Below, piece by piece: positions 1 to 8,861 of a stretch of DNA of 64,000 bases. Source of the DNA: Njordibacter sp028825405 (GTDB lineage Bacteria; Pseudomonadota; Gammaproteobacteria; Pseudomonadales; Balneatricaceae); the NCBI RefSeq assembly GCF_047730065.1, contig NZ_CP159829.1, positions 2,356,001 to 2,420,000 of the forward strand, given 5' to 3'. The notes under the pieces are model-generated. The model had not been told where the DNA came from. It ran no database searches and saw nothing but the letters and a program-made list of their open reading frames with translations. The translations under genes were made by a program, and so were the position numbers. Each line of letters begins with the position of its first letter. Positions within the stretch are counted from its first letter, which is position 1.

Positions 1-657
1 AGCATGTCCACCTTGATCAATCGCACGAGTCATACACGCGTGTTCTTGCTGGCCAAAGGCACAAGTAAACCATGTATCCTCATTTTTGGATCGTAAAAAG
101 TCATCCAAATCAGTGGCTTCTGCGCATAAATTCTGTCGATACCGACCTAATACGTAGAGCACACAATTGATTTCTTTAGGTAACACACCTGATAACCTTA
201 GTTTTGTAAGGTGGTCCACATCAGCACTATCATAAACGATGATTTGCAGATGCACTTGCGCTTCAAGGGCCCAATGGAAAAAATATTTGGCCTGTACCTC
301 GCTAGCGCTATTGGGTACCAGTTCACGCAATGCCACACTCGCCATTTTAGGCTGCAGTGTGGTTACCAATTGCATTTGCTCTTGGGTCGTATATTGTCCC
401 ACTGCCTCCGTAGTAATTTGCACAAGCATGTCTGGCACCCCAATGGCCATCTCAGCAATCAACTCTTTATAAAGGCCTATATCCAGGCTATGGCGACCTT
501 GCTCATCACGGATATGGCCATGCAACACACTAGCTCCTGCACCTTGGCAAGCCGCCGCAGCTAACACCGTTTGTGCAATCGTAATGGGTAAACCGTGGTG
601 GTCGAGCTGATTACGCCTGGCGCCATTAGGCGCAACCATAATGATTAAAGGGCTCAT
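1..657 (-). CDS. Beta-keto acid cleavage enzyme (BKACE, DUF849 family), 3' part missing
   Basis: The first 219 codons are in the window; the rest runs off the left edge with no stop, so this gene has to be read directly from the reverse strand. The N-terminus has the family pattern 'VAPNGARR' (residues 8-15) and 'LHGHIRDEQGRHSLD' (45-59). In the known family member Kce two histidines of the HxHxRD motif hold the catalytic metal, and both are present here (H46, H48); the third ligand, a glutamate near residue 230, would lie outside the window. The family condenses a beta-keto acid with acetyl-CoA to give acetoacetate and a new acyl-CoA. The start follows the aminotransferase stop by 5 bases, so the two are cotranscribed. 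Family call is firm; the substrate is unknown. Confidence 0.88.
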   Translation of the reverse strand, partial: MSPLIIMVAPNGARRNQLDHHGLPITIAQTVLAAAACQGAGASVLHGHIRDEQGRHSLDIGLYKELIAEMAIGVPDMLVQITTEAVGQYTTQEQMQLVTTLQPKMASVALRELVPNSASEVQAKYFFHWALEAQVHLQIIVYDSADVDHLTKLRLSGVLPKEINCVLYVLGRYRQNLCAEATDLDDFLRSKNEDTWFTCAFGQQEHACMTRAIDQGGHA

Positions 658-662
658 ACTAC

Positions 663-1997
663 TCAAGGGCTTAGTACTTCATGAATGGCCTGGGATAATT
701 TAGCTACCAATTCATCTATTTGCGCTTCGCTAATAATAAATGGAGGGGCCAGCAATATATGATCACCCTTTACACCATCAATCGTGCCTGCCATGGGATA
801 ACAAATCAATCCCGCCTCAAAAGCTGCTTTTTTTACTTTAGCTGCGGTTCCTAGACTCGCATTGAGGGGCGCTTTGCTGGTGCGGTCTGCGACTAATTCA
901 ATACCCCGAAATAAGCCAAGGCCCCGAATGTCTCCTACATGAGGATGAGAACCTAAACTATGATTAAGCGCAGCATGTAAATAATCACCACGTTTTCTGA
1001 CTTGGCTTAATAAACCATGGTTAATAACCTTTTGTGTCACCGCTAAGGCTGCGGCACAGGCCACTGGATGGCCTATATAAGTATGCCCATGCTGAAAGTA
1101 GCCACTGCCTTGAGCCACCGCTTGATATATCTCATCACTTGCAAGCATTGCACCAATGGGTTGATAACCTGCCCCTAAACCCTTGGCCATACACAATAAA
1201 TCAGGCACTATGTCATCGTGTTCACAGGCATACAGTTTGCCACTGCGGCCCATCCCACACATGACCTCGTCTAAAATTAATAACACCCCGTATTGATCAC
1301 AAATTTCTCTTATGCGTTTAAAGTAGCCCTCTACTGCTGGCACTGCCCCCATAGTGGCGCCAACAATAGGCTCTGCCACAAATGCCATCACTTTGTCTTC
1401 ACCAACTGCTAAGATCTCTGACTCAAGTTCATTAGCAACCCGCAGACCGTAGTCAACCTCTGTTTCACCTTGGTTGAGATCCCGATAGGTATAACAGGGT
1501 GAAATATGACTCATTTCTACCAACAATGGCAGGAAGGGTTGCCGACGCCATTGGTTACCGCCTACGGCCAGGGCCCCTAATGTATTGCCATGGTAACTCT
1601 GCCGCCTAGCGATCACATGGCTGCGCTGCGGTTGGTTTACTTCGATAAAATACTGGCGCGCCAATTTTAACGCGGCTTCTACAGCTTCGGATCCACCAGA
1701 CACTAAATACACACGATCTAAATTACCAGGCGCGTTTTCAATTAAAAGATCAGCCAGCTGTTCTGCCACCTCCGAAGTGAAAAAACCAGTGTGGGCGAAG
1801 GCAATCTGGTCTAATTGTGCCTTCATAGCTTCGGTCACGTCCTTATCACCATGCCCCAAGCAGGATACGGCAGCTCCCCCGGAGCCATCTAAATATTGTT
1901 TACCTAAATGATCAGTAATGTAGCAACCTTCACCGCTAACAGCCATGGGTTTTTCGAAATGGCAATGACGGTGTAGTACATGGCTTGAAGATAACAT
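663..1997 (-). CDS. Class III pyridoxal-phosphate aminotransferase
   Basis: 444 residues, the usual length for omega-amino acid/diamine-type class III aminotransferases. The PLP-binding lysine is K272 in 'MAKGLGAGYQPIGA', the conserved aspartate is D243 in 'LDEVMCGMGR', and 'SGGSEAVEAALKLAR' (100-114) is the phosphate-cup region. It should move an amino group from an omega- or beta-amino acid to pyruvate or 2-oxoglutarate in the cytoplasm. A strong ribosome site (AGGAGG) lies inside the 3' end of the upstream TRAP permease gene, 11 bases before the ATG. Placed between the transporter and BKACE, it probably makes the keto acid that BKACE cleaves. Exact substrate cannot be read from sequence. 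Confidence 0.9.
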   Translation of the reverse strand: MLSSSHVLHRHCHFEKPMAVSGEGCYITDHLGKQYLDGSGGAAVSCLGHGDKDVTEAMKAQLDQIAFAHTGFFTSEVAEQLADLLIENAPGNLDRVYLVSGGSEAVEAALKLARQYFIEVNQPQRSHVIARRQSYHGNTLGALAVGGNQWRRQPFLPLLVEMSHISPCYTYRDLNQGETEVDYGLRVANELESEILAVGEDKVMAFVAEPIVGATMGAVPAVEGYFKRIREICDQYGVLLILDEVMCGMGRSGKLYACEHDDIVPDLLCMAKGLGAGYQPIGAMLASDEIYQAVAQGSGYFQHGHTYIGHPVACAAALAVTQKVINHGLLSQVRKRGDYLHAALNHSLGSHPHVGDIRGLGLFRGIELVADRTSKAPLNASLGTAAKVKKAAFEAGLICYPMAGTIDGVKGDHILLAPPFIISEAQIDELVAKLSQAIHEVLSP

Positions 1998-2003
1998 AGG
2001 TAT

Positions 2004-4382
2004 TTAAGCCTCCTGTTTCAAGTGATGTTGTAGGTGTTGGGTTTGGTGCCTGCGTCGGCGCCGTTGATTTAACCAGACTAGGCCAATGAGCACGAATGCA
2101 GGGACAAAAGCCCACTCCCTCGCTGGCCGGTCCAACGACTCAATATCAATAGATGTCACTGAGTCGGAGTAGTCTATGCCCACTGCTTCCGCTGGGCTTA
2201 AATAACCCAAACTCTCAACCACCCAGCCCTCTTGTTCTTCGTAGGCCAAACTCATACCCAAATCTTCCGCAGAAAAGGGCCCAGCGGAGTTTGCTGGGAA
2301 CACAAATAACTTAAACCGATCACCATAATTGGTATGACGAGTGATGTGTAAACGTACTTTTTGCCCTTCAGCTAGGGTCAATTGACCTTGGGTGAAGGTA
2401 TTGAATTCGAGTGTTTTAAACTCAGGCCATATTTGACTCATGGCCGCATTAGGTAAAAATAGAATCCATGTTGCTAACAACAACAATAAGCTCTCATACC
2501 ACCTATTACCGATGAGTAACCACCCTTGGGTTGCCGAACTAAAACTTAAAATCGCTACCAAGGAAACAAGGAACACGCTAATACCATGCCACCAACTAGT
2601 GACCCCTATGAGCAGTAACTGTGGATTAAAAATAAATACAAAGGGCAGGATTGCTGTGCGTATATCATAGGCAAACGCCTGAATGCCTGTTTTGATAGGA
2701 TCAGCCCGAGAGATAGCAGAGGCAGCATAAGCTGCTAGGCACACTGGTGGAGTATCATCCGCCAACAAGCCAAAATAAAATACAAATAAATGCACAGCGA
2801 TAATGGGTAAGGTCAAGCCGGCAGCACTGCCTAGCTCGACTAACACACCGGCCATTAAGGAGGCGACGACTAGGTAGTTGGCGGTTGTGGGTAAGCCAAT
2901 TCCCAAAACTAAACACAACAGTGCTGTTAAACCCAACAATAGGTATATATTATTTCCAGCAATCGCTTCAACTAAACCCACCATAGCGTTATTGAGGCCT
3001 GTGGATGACACTGCTCCAACAATAATACCCGCTGTTGCTACAGCAACACCTATGGTGACCATGTTACGCGTGCCTGAAATCATACCCTGCATCACATCAC
3101 TAAATCCTGCTATTAATCGCTGCCCCATTGAGTCATCATTTTGATTGGGTCGCCAAAAATGTTGCACCAAGATCATACCCATGAGCAGTAAAATAGAATA
3201 GAAAACAGCGCTACCTGGAGTCCACCGCTTAACCATTAATAAATAAATAAGCACGATGATGGGCAATAAATAATGTATGCCACCAATAAAGGTACGCCAT
3301 AGGTGCGGAATGTCGGCTTTGGGCATGCCTTTAAGGTCAAGTTTTAGGGCTTCCAAATGCGAAATGTAGAGCAATGCCAAGTAGCTAATTAGTGCAGGCA
3401 CAATGGCCGCTTTCACCACTTCCATATAACTAATACCAATGTACTCCGCCATGATGAATGCGGCGGCTCCCATAATAGGTGGCATTAGTTGCCCATTGGT
3501 AGAGGCGGCCACTTCAATGGCGCCAGCCTTGATGGCTGGCATGCCCATTTTACGCATGACTGGAATAGTAAAGGTACCCGTCGTCACTACATTGGCAATG
3601 GATGAACCAGAAATTGTGCCGGTCATGGCAGAAGCTAGAATGGAAGCTTTTGCAGGGCCTCCACGATAGCGGCCTACCATAGCAAAGGCTAAATCTAAAA
3701 AGTACTTACCTGCACCCGCTCTTTCTAACAAAGCACCAAACAATACAAATAAAAATACGAAACTGACAGAAACATCCAATGGAATGCCAAAAATAGCTTC
3801 GCCACCAAGCCAGTGGTAGCCCACAAGCCTCTCTAAGGACACGCCTTTATGGGATATTAATTCGGGCATAGATTGCCCAAATACTGAGTAAACTAAAAAT
3901 ACTAAACTGACTATGACTAGGGGTAACCCTAAAGCTCTTCTGGTCGCCTCTAGCAGCAAGGCGACGCCAAGTAAGCCGATGATCATCTCAACAGGCCAGC
4001 TAACACCCAACCAAGTGGCATCCAGAAGCATACCATGCCGTTCAACGATATTAGCGTAGGCTAAGGGCACATACAGGGTTACAGACACGGCAACCAGCGC
4101 CAATAATAGATCCCATTTTGCCACATAGTTGCGCCTGCGATGACTTTCTCTGGCGCCATAAAGCAAAAAACATAAACTCATAGCAAATGCAAGATGAATG
4201 GCACGCTTAGGCACATCGATTAAAATACCCCAACCAATGCTAAAGGGTAGAGGCGATGCTATCCACAACTGGAATAAACACCAAGACAAAGCGACAACAG
4301 AGACAAGTATGGCCCAATACCCTTGTAAGGGTTTGGTTTTAAACTCAATCTCTTCAGCCAATAACTGAGGATCTGCACTCAT
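2004..4382 (-). CDS. TRAP transporter permease, fused 4TM/12TM (DctQM-type) for TAXI systems
   Basis: 792 residues, almost entirely hydrophobic. The first ~170 residues correspond to the small DctQ-like four-helix subunit, followed by the large DctM-like subunit with conserved stretches 'ERAGAGKYFLDLAFA' (about residue 220), 'TGTISGSSIANVVTTG' and 'GIGLPTTANYLVVA'. A soluble-looking tail of about 100 residues (about 660-760, rich in charged residues) precedes a last membrane helix and a basic Arg-rich end. Such fused permeases work with a TAXI receptor to import organic acids with sodium ions. The receptor gene lies just upstream, separated by a strong hairpin. Confidence 0.93.
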   Translation of the reverse strand: MSADPQLLAEEIEFKTKPLQGYWAILVSVVALSWCLFQLWIASPLPFSIGWGILIDVPKRAIHLAFAMSLCFLLYGARESHRRRNYVAKWDLLLALVAVSVTLYVPLAYANIVERHGMLLDATWLGVSWPVEMIIGLLGVALLLEATRRALGLPLVIVSLVFLVYSVFGQSMPELISHKGVSLERLVGYHWLGGEAIFGIPLDVSVSFVFLFVLFGALLERAGAGKYFLDLAFAMVGRYRGGPAKASILASAMTGTISGSSIANVVTTGTFTIPVMRKMGMPAIKAGAIEVAASTNGQLMPPIMGAAAFIMAEYIGISYMEVVKAAIVPALISYLALLYISHLEALKLDLKGMPKADIPHLWRTFIGGIHYLLPIIVLIYLLMVKRWTPGSAVFYSILLLMGMILVQHFWRPNQNDDSMGQRLIAGFSDVMQGMISGTRNMVTIGVAVATAGIIVGAVSSTGLNNAMVGLVEAIAGNNIYLLLGLTALLCLVLGIGLPTTANYLVVASLMAGVLVELGSAAGLTLPIIAVHLFVFYFGLLADDTPPVCLAAYAASAISRADPIKTGIQAFAYDIRTAILPFVFIFNPQLLLIGVTSWWHGISVFLVSLVAILSFSSATQGWLLIGNRWYESLLLLLATWILFLPNAAMSQIWPEFKTLEFNTFTQGQLTLAEGQKVRLHITRHTNYGDRFKLFVFPANSAGPFSAEDLGMSLAYEEQEGWVVESLGYLSPAEAVGIDYSDSVTSIDIESLDRPAREWAFVPAFVLIGLVWLNQRRRRRHQTQHLQHHLKQEA

Positions 4383-4419
4383 GGAGGATGCTCAAATTTA
4401 GTAGTTCAGGAAATTTGAA

Positions 4420-4456
4420 ATCCCAAACTGAAAACTTTGAGTTTCCAGTTTGGGAT
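4420..4456 (-). promoter_or_regulatory. Strong intergenic hairpin between receptor and permease genes
   Basis: Seen in sequence: an 11-bp perfect arm (4420-4430 with 4446-4456, ATCCCAAACTG/CAGTTTGGGAT) extended inward by 6 further bases (4431-4436 with 4440-4445, one mismatch) and closed by a 3-base loop. No T-run follows on the minus strand, so it is unlikely to be a simple terminator. Similar hairpins after binding-protein genes in transport operons protect the upstream mRNA and lower expression of the permease; that role here is inferred from position. Confidence 0.7.
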
Positions 4457-4465
4457 GGGTCGAAG

Positions 4466-5467
4466 TTACATCCAGCCTTGTTCTTTGTAATACCGCACTG
4501 CACCTTCATGCAGAGGCGCACTTAAGCCATCGCTAATCATTTGCTCATGGGTCAAGTTGGCAAACGCAGGGTGAAGCTTGCGGAAGTCTTCAATGTTCTC
4601 AAACACTGCTCGAACTAACTCATACACCACATCAGCAGACACTTTAGCAGAACTAACAAAAGTCGCTTTTACACCAAAAGTGGTGACATCTTTGCTGCTT
4701 GTCTTGTAAGTTCCTGCTGGAATAGTGGCAAACGCATAGTAAGGGTTATCGTTTACTAAACTAGCTTCAACATCACTATTTAAGTTAATAATCCGGGCAT
4801 CACAACCATCTGTAGCGATAGATACACCAGCGTTAGGTACGCCTACGGTATAGCCATAGGCATCAATTTTTCCATCACACAAGGCTTTGGATTGCTCAGA
4901 GGAAGTTAGTTCAGTGGCAATTTTAAAATCGCTCGCCTTGGTGCCATGAGCTGCCATTAACACTTCCATGGTACCCCTTTGGCCTGAACCTGGATTACCA
5001 ATATTGACTCGCTTACCAGTTAAGTCTGCCCAGCTGTTAATACCAGAATCCTTACCCACTATGATATGAAAAGGTTCAGGGTGAACGGACATTACCGCTC
5101 TTAAGTCACTTTGCTTTTTACCCTGCCATTTACTACTGCCGTTAGAGGCGTGGAATTGCCAATCAGATTGGGCTACTCCAAAGTCTAGCTCACCTTCGCC
5201 AATCTGGCCAATATTGTAGTTAGAACCTCCAGTAGAGGGCGCTGCGCAACGAATACCGTGCTTACGACCACTCTTACGGCCCTCAGCAGCTTCCTTGTGC
5301 ACCATCCGACAAATGGAGTTGCCAACCACAAAATAAACCCCTGTGGGGCCGCCTGTGCCAATAGAAATAAAGGTATTAGCTGCTTGAGCTATGGGCGCTG
5401 TTAAACTAATTACCGAAAGCGCCGCAACAACTAGGGCGCCAATGGTAATATTTTTTATTGTTTTCAT
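4466..5467 (-). CDS. TAXI-family TRAP transporter solute receptor (periplasmic)
   Basis: 333 residues from the ATG at 5467, which has an ideal ribosome site (AAGGAG, 6 bases upstream). An open frame extends further upstream but that part lacks a ribosome site and would bury the signal peptide. Residues 1-30 form a Sec signal peptide ending in 'APIAQAA'. The mature protein begins 'FISIGTGGPTGVYFVVG', the hallmark of TAXI receptors (TRAP-associated extracytoplasmic immunoreactive). It also carries 'TGKRVNIGNPGSGQRGTMEV', typical of the family. It binds the substrate in the periplasm and delivers it to the fused permease downstream. Confidence 0.94.
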   Translation of the reverse strand: MKTIKNITIGALVVAALSVISLTAPIAQAANTFISIGTGGPTGVYFVVGNSICRMVHKEAAEGRKSGRKHGIRCAAPSTGGSNYNIGQIGEGELDFGVAQSDWQFHASNGSSKWQGKKQSDLRAVMSVHPEPFHIIVGKDSGINSWADLTGKRVNIGNPGSGQRGTMEVLMAAHGTKASDFKIATELTSSEQSKALCDGKIDAYGYTVGVPNAGVSIATDGCDARIINLNSDVEASLVNDNPYYAFATIPAGTYKTSSKDVTTFGVKATFVSSAKVSADVVYELVRAVFENIEDFRKLHPAFANLTHEQMISDGLSAPLHEGAVRYYKEQGWM

Positions 5468-5536
5468 AAAGTACTCCTTATGCAGATGATTTACTCGGAC
5501 CCAACAGCTCATGCTATCGGGTGTGGAGAGTGGCCC

Positions 5537-5564
5537 ATTATGCAATAAATTTTGCATATAGCAA
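5537..5564 (-). promoter_or_regulatory. Promoter of the TRAP operon with overlapping inverted-repeat operator
   Basis: On the minus strand a -35 TTGCTA (5559-5564) and a -10 CATAAT (5537-5542) are 16 bases apart. A perfect 7-bp inverted repeat TATGCAA-n6-TTGCATA (5539-5558) fills the spacer and half of the -10. An operator in this place would block RNA polymerase. The natural partner is the RpiR-type regulator encoded divergently from 5649. Promoter boxes and repeat are seen; binding by this regulator is inferred. Confidence 0.55.
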
Positions 5565-5648
5565 GATAAAAGGAATAATATTTGCTTTTTTGTAACTGCA
5601 TAATAAGCCATACTCATCGCTGGAATTTCATTAGGAGTATCGTCAGGC

Positions 5649-6539
5649 ATGCATCAGAAAAATATTCGCCCTGCAGCCAATTTGCAAGAATTAAGAGAGC
5701 TGATGACCACTATTGCGTCAAAAAAAGGGCCTGTTAAATTAGGTCAGCGCTCCTACTCTGTCTTACTCGCCTTAGTAAACAACCCAGACACGGCAGCTCA
5801 TAATTCAATTAATCAGTTAGCCACTAGCTTTGAGGTCAGCGCATCAACCCTAACACGCCTTGCCACCCGTCTAGGCTATCGTGGGTTCAATGCTTTACAA
5901 AATATTTTCCGTCAGCATTTGGCAGAACCTCACTTTTATAGCGAACGAGCGCATCAAGCGCAGGGCCAAGAGACTGATTTATTAGTTCAAGTTGCACAAG
6001 AGGAAATTGCTAATATCCAACAAATGATGTCGCAAGTGTCAGCAGAACAATGGCAAAAAGCCCTAGAACTTTTACAAAATGCTCGTCAGGTGCGCACCTT
6101 TGCCCAGCGTCAGTTTTACTCTACTTCAACTTTTTTTTCTTATTGCCTAGGTTTGTTGCGCGATGGTGTGGGGGTTTTAGGAGATTCTGGCCACGGTGTG
6201 TCCCATGGTTTGGCACAATTGAACAAACATGATCTTGTGATTGTATTTGGTAGCCACCCCTACAGCCGAATTGTTGTCGACTGTTGTCGCCAAGCTAAGG
6301 CCATGAATATCCCTACCTTGGTGTTCACAGATACCCATGGGGCACCTTTAAGTAATGATGCAAACTGCCTCTTTACCATCCCCACAAGCGGTAGCTTTTT
6401 TAGCAATAATACAGCCGCGTGGGTGGTGCTTATTGAAGCAATACTCACAGCTTATGCTCGGCGCTTGGGCCCAGATGCTATTCGTACCTTAGAGCAACGA
6501 GAGCAGGTGTTTGAGCAGATGCAAGTAACCTATTCATGA
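5649..6539 (+). CDS. RpiR/MurR-family transcriptional regulator (HTH + SIS)
   Basis: 296 residues. An N-terminal helix-turn-helix (about 10-85) contains 'INQLATSFEVSASTLTRLATRLGYRG', shown here in part as 'SASTLTRLATRLGYRG', the recognition helix of RpiR proteins. A C-terminal sugar-isomerase-like SIS domain (about 130-265) includes 'DLVIVFGSHPYSRIVVDCC' and 'VFTDTHGAPLSNDANCLF'. The protein starts 182 bases from the divergent TRAP operon and overlaps the amidase gene by ATGA. It probably controls both transcription units in response to a pathway intermediate. RpiR members regulate phosphosugar and other catabolic operons; the ligand here is unknown. Confidence 0.9.
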   Translation: MHQKNIRPAANLQELRELMTTIASKKGPVKLGQRSYSVLLALVNNPDTAAHNSINQLATSFEVSASTLTRLATRLGYRGFNALQNIFRQHLAEPHFYSERAHQAQGQETDLLVQVAQEEIANIQQMMSQVSAEQWQKALELLQNARQVRTFAQRQFYSTSTFFSYCLGLLRDGVGVLGDSGHGVSHGLAQLNKHDLVIVFGSHPYSRIVVDCCRQAKAMNIPTLVFTDTHGAPLSNDANCLFTIPTSGSFFSNNTAAWVVLIEAILTAYARRLGPDAIRTLEQREQVFEQMQVTYS

Positions 6540-7906
6540 TTATGAAGCCAGCCTTAAGCATCGCCAGAATGCACCAGTTAGTATTGGACAACAAAGTGTC
6601 TTCCTTAACGCTTATCGATGAAGCCTACAATCGCCTGCATCAACAAGAAAAAACACTTCAAGCCTTCAGGGAAATAGGTGAAGCGCCAGATCTGGCTCCC
6701 CAAGGACTATTGGCAGGTGTATGTGTATCGGTCAAAGACCTGTATGCCGTAACCGGCTTTGCAACTTATGCAGGTTCACCTTTTCCGCTGCAAGAGTTTA
6801 ACGTGTCAGGCACCTTAGTAAAGCGCTTAACTGATGCTGGGGCTCATGTGTGTGGCAAAACCCACACCGTAGAGTTTGCCTTTGGCGGCCTGGGCACAAA
6901 TCCCCACTGGCCTGTGCCCGTCAATCCATTTGATACCCAACAGCATCGGGTGCCTGGTGGTTCTAGTTCGGGTGCACCTGTTTCCCTGTGGATGGGTGCT
7001 TGTCAGTTGGCTTTAGGTTCTGACACCTCAGGCTCAGTGAGGGTTCCAGCCGCATTTTGTGGCACCTTTGGCCTCAAAACAAGTGCTGGAAGATGGGAAA
7101 AAGATGGCATTGTGCCACTTTCACCCAGCGTTGATACAGCCGGTTTACTGGCCCTCAGTGCTGCCAATGCATGCTGGGGATTTGCAGTACTTGATCCACT
7201 CACATGCGCTAAGCCAGAGGTATTCATCAAGCGCTGCACCAACACAAAAAATTCCATGCAAGGCACTCGGATTGGTATTATTGGGGCTTTATTTGAGGTA
7301 TGTGAAGGGGGCATTGATGATTGTGTGATGGCTGCAGTGAAACAGCTCGAAGCGGCTGGAGCTACTTTAGTGAACCTAGACTGGCCCTGCTTAGAAGAGG
7401 CGTACCAGTTATTTCTTGAAGGTGGCTTATCCGCCCTAGAGTTTCCTGCTTTCATCAAGACGGAACAACGCAAAGACTGGTTTGATCATTTGGCAGCCAG
7501 CACCAAAATGCGCTTTGCCCACCTGACTGATGAAGATTTAGCTCAAGCGCCACAAAAAATTGCTGAAAAAAATGCCCTCATTCAAATATTTAACCAAGCC
7601 GCAGAAGCTGTATTACAGACGGTAGATTTTGCAGTGTGTCCCACCTGCCCTATCAGCGCGCCAACTTTAGCTCATGTGCAAGACAATATAGATCAATATA
7701 AGGAGCGCAATTTTAAAGCTTTGCGCAATACCCAAGTGGCTAATTTACAGCAGCTATGTGCCGCCACTCTGCCTTGTGGCTCAGATGATAAAGGCTTGCC
7801 TGTGGGCTTACAGCTGATGATGGGGCACAACCAAGATCAACAATTGATGCAGTGGAGCTGCGCCATCGAAGTCATCATAGGTGATGCTTTGCATCACTAC
7901 CATTAA
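6536..7906 (+). CDS. Amidase-signature family amidase
   Basis: 456 residues with the Ser-cisSer-Lys machinery of the amidase signature family: K67 in 'CVSVKDLY', the 'PGGSSSG' motif (140-146, cis-Ser probably S143) and nucleophile S167 in 'GSDTSGSVR'. The family hydrolyses amide bonds such as those of carboxamides, ureas or N-acyl compounds. The start overlaps the regulator's stop codon (ATGA at 6536-6539); an ATG at 6542 is an equal alternative. In this setting it may release the amino acid or acid that the divergent operon degrades. It is not GatA: no gatB or gatC is nearby and the sequence is shorter and more divergent. Confidence 0.88.
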   Translation: MIMKPALSIARMHQLVLDNKVSSLTLIDEAYNRLHQQEKTLQAFREIGEAPDLAPQGLLAGVCVSVKDLYAVTGFATYAGSPFPLQEFNVSGTLVKRLTDAGAHVCGKTHTVEFAFGGLGTNPHWPVPVNPFDTQQHRVPGGSSSGAPVSLWMGACQLALGSDTSGSVRVPAAFCGTFGLKTSAGRWEKDGIVPLSPSVDTAGLLALSAANACWGFAVLDPLTCAKPEVFIKRCTNTKNSMQGTRIGIIGALFEVCEGGIDDCVMAAVKQLEAAGATLVNLDWPCLEEAYQLFLEGGLSALEFPAFIKTEQRKDWFDHLAASTKMRFAHLTDEDLAQAPQKIAEKNALIQIFNQAAEAVLQTVDFAVCPTCPISAPTLAHVQDNIDQYKERNFKALRNTQVANLQQLCAATLPCGSDDKGLPVGLQLMMGHNQDQQLMQWSCAIEVIIGDALHHYH

Positions 7907-7919
7907 GGAACTCATAACA

Positions 7920-8813
7920 ATGAAAATAGCAGGTCTTCATGCCTACACACTGCTGGCTTTGCAAGGCATGGTTTGGGGTTCGTCTTTTCAAGCTATCAAA
8001 TATGCTTTAGAAGGCTTTGGCCCTGTGAGCGTTGCTGCTGGTCGCATTTTCATTGCCGCCTTAGTGTTGTTGACCTATGCCATGATGCAAGGTGAGCGGC
8101 TACCACGATCGATCTCTACTTGGTTGAATTTGTTATTAATTGGATTTTTTAATTGTGCATTGCCATTTTTTTTAATCCCATGGGGCGAACAATCATTAGA
8201 CTCAGGTAGGGCGGCTATTTTCATGGCCACGTCACCACTATTTGCCATTCTTATTGCCCATTTTACTAGCAGTAACGAACACATCACGCGTTACAAAACT
8301 GCTGGATTTTTGCTTGGATTTATTGGTGTCTTGTGTGTCATTGGTGTCGACACTTTTGACTCAGGTGTGGGCGACTTATTACCCCAGTTGGCCATCATTT
8401 TGGCGGCTATCTCCTACGTCATTTCTGGTGCCATGGTGAAACGAGTCGAGGGGTTAAGCAGTGCCATGATGTCTGCAGGGGTATTAATCGGCGCTTGTCT
8501 CATTACTGTACCTGCCAGCCTCTGGCTAGATAGCCCTTTCAGCCAAGCTGCCAATGTGCCTGACTCAGCTATTATTGCTCTGATATATTTGGGTCTTCTA
8601 CCCACTGGAGTAGCTTTTGTAGTGCGCTTCTATCTGATCCGCCAGTACGGCTATACCTTTATTGCTCAAGTAGGCTATTTAGTGCCCATATTCAGTGTTT
8701 TCTTTGGTGTAGTGCTACTAGATGAGGTATTTACTCTTGCCATGTTTGCAGGCTTGTTGCTCATTCTTGGTGGCATTGCCCTGAGTCGCAGAGGAGCTCA
8801 GGCTCAGGCATGA
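7920..8813 (+). CDS. DMT-superfamily transporter (EamA domains)
   Basis: 297 residues from the ATG at 7920, preceded by AAGGA 10 bases upstream; longer in-frame starts overlap the amidase gene. About ten membrane helices form two EamA repeats; the first begins 'LALQGMVWGSSFQAIKYAL', the second about residue 150. Such proteins of the inner membrane usually export amino acids, nucleosides or other metabolites. It is the third gene of the regulator-amidase unit and may expel an excess intermediate. Transport direction and substrate are inferred. Confidence 0.88.
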   Translation: MKIAGLHAYTLLALQGMVWGSSFQAIKYALEGFGPVSVAAGRIFIAALVLLTYAMMQGERLPRSISTWLNLLLIGFFNCALPFFLIPWGEQSLDSGRAAIFMATSPLFAILIAHFTSSNEHITRYKTAGFLLGFIGVLCVIGVDTFDSGVGDLLPQLAIILAAISYVISGAMVKRVEGLSSAMMSAGVLIGACLITVPASLWLDSPFSQAANVPDSAIIALIYLGLLPTGVAFVVRFYLIRQYGYTFIAQVGYLVPIFSVFFGVVLLDEVFTLAMFAGLLLILGGIALSRRGAQAQA

Positions 8814-8826
8814 GGTGCGCCCTATT

Positions 8827-8849
8827 TTAGACATCAAGTCTAAGGTTTT
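8827..8849 (+). terminator. Weak terminator-like hairpin after the DMT gene
   Basis: TTAGAC-ATCAA-GTCTAA (8827-8843) makes a 6-bp perfect stem followed by AAGGTTTTAA. It lies between two convergent genes. The stem is short and AT-rich, so function is uncertain. Confidence 0.35.
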
Positions 8850-8861
8850 AAGCCACACCAC

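Noticed and set aside
211..564. Plus-strand reading frame of 117 codons
   Set aside because: Antisense to the BKACE gene, whose protein matches its family along the whole length.
4466..5650. Longer 394-codon version of the TAXI receptor
   Set aside because: The extra 61 codons cover the promoter and operator and would hide the signal peptide; the ATG at 5467 has an ideal ribosome site.
7003..7473. Minus-strand reading frame of 156 codons inside the amidase
   Set aside because: Shadow of the well-conserved amidase; low-complexity translation and no ribosome site.
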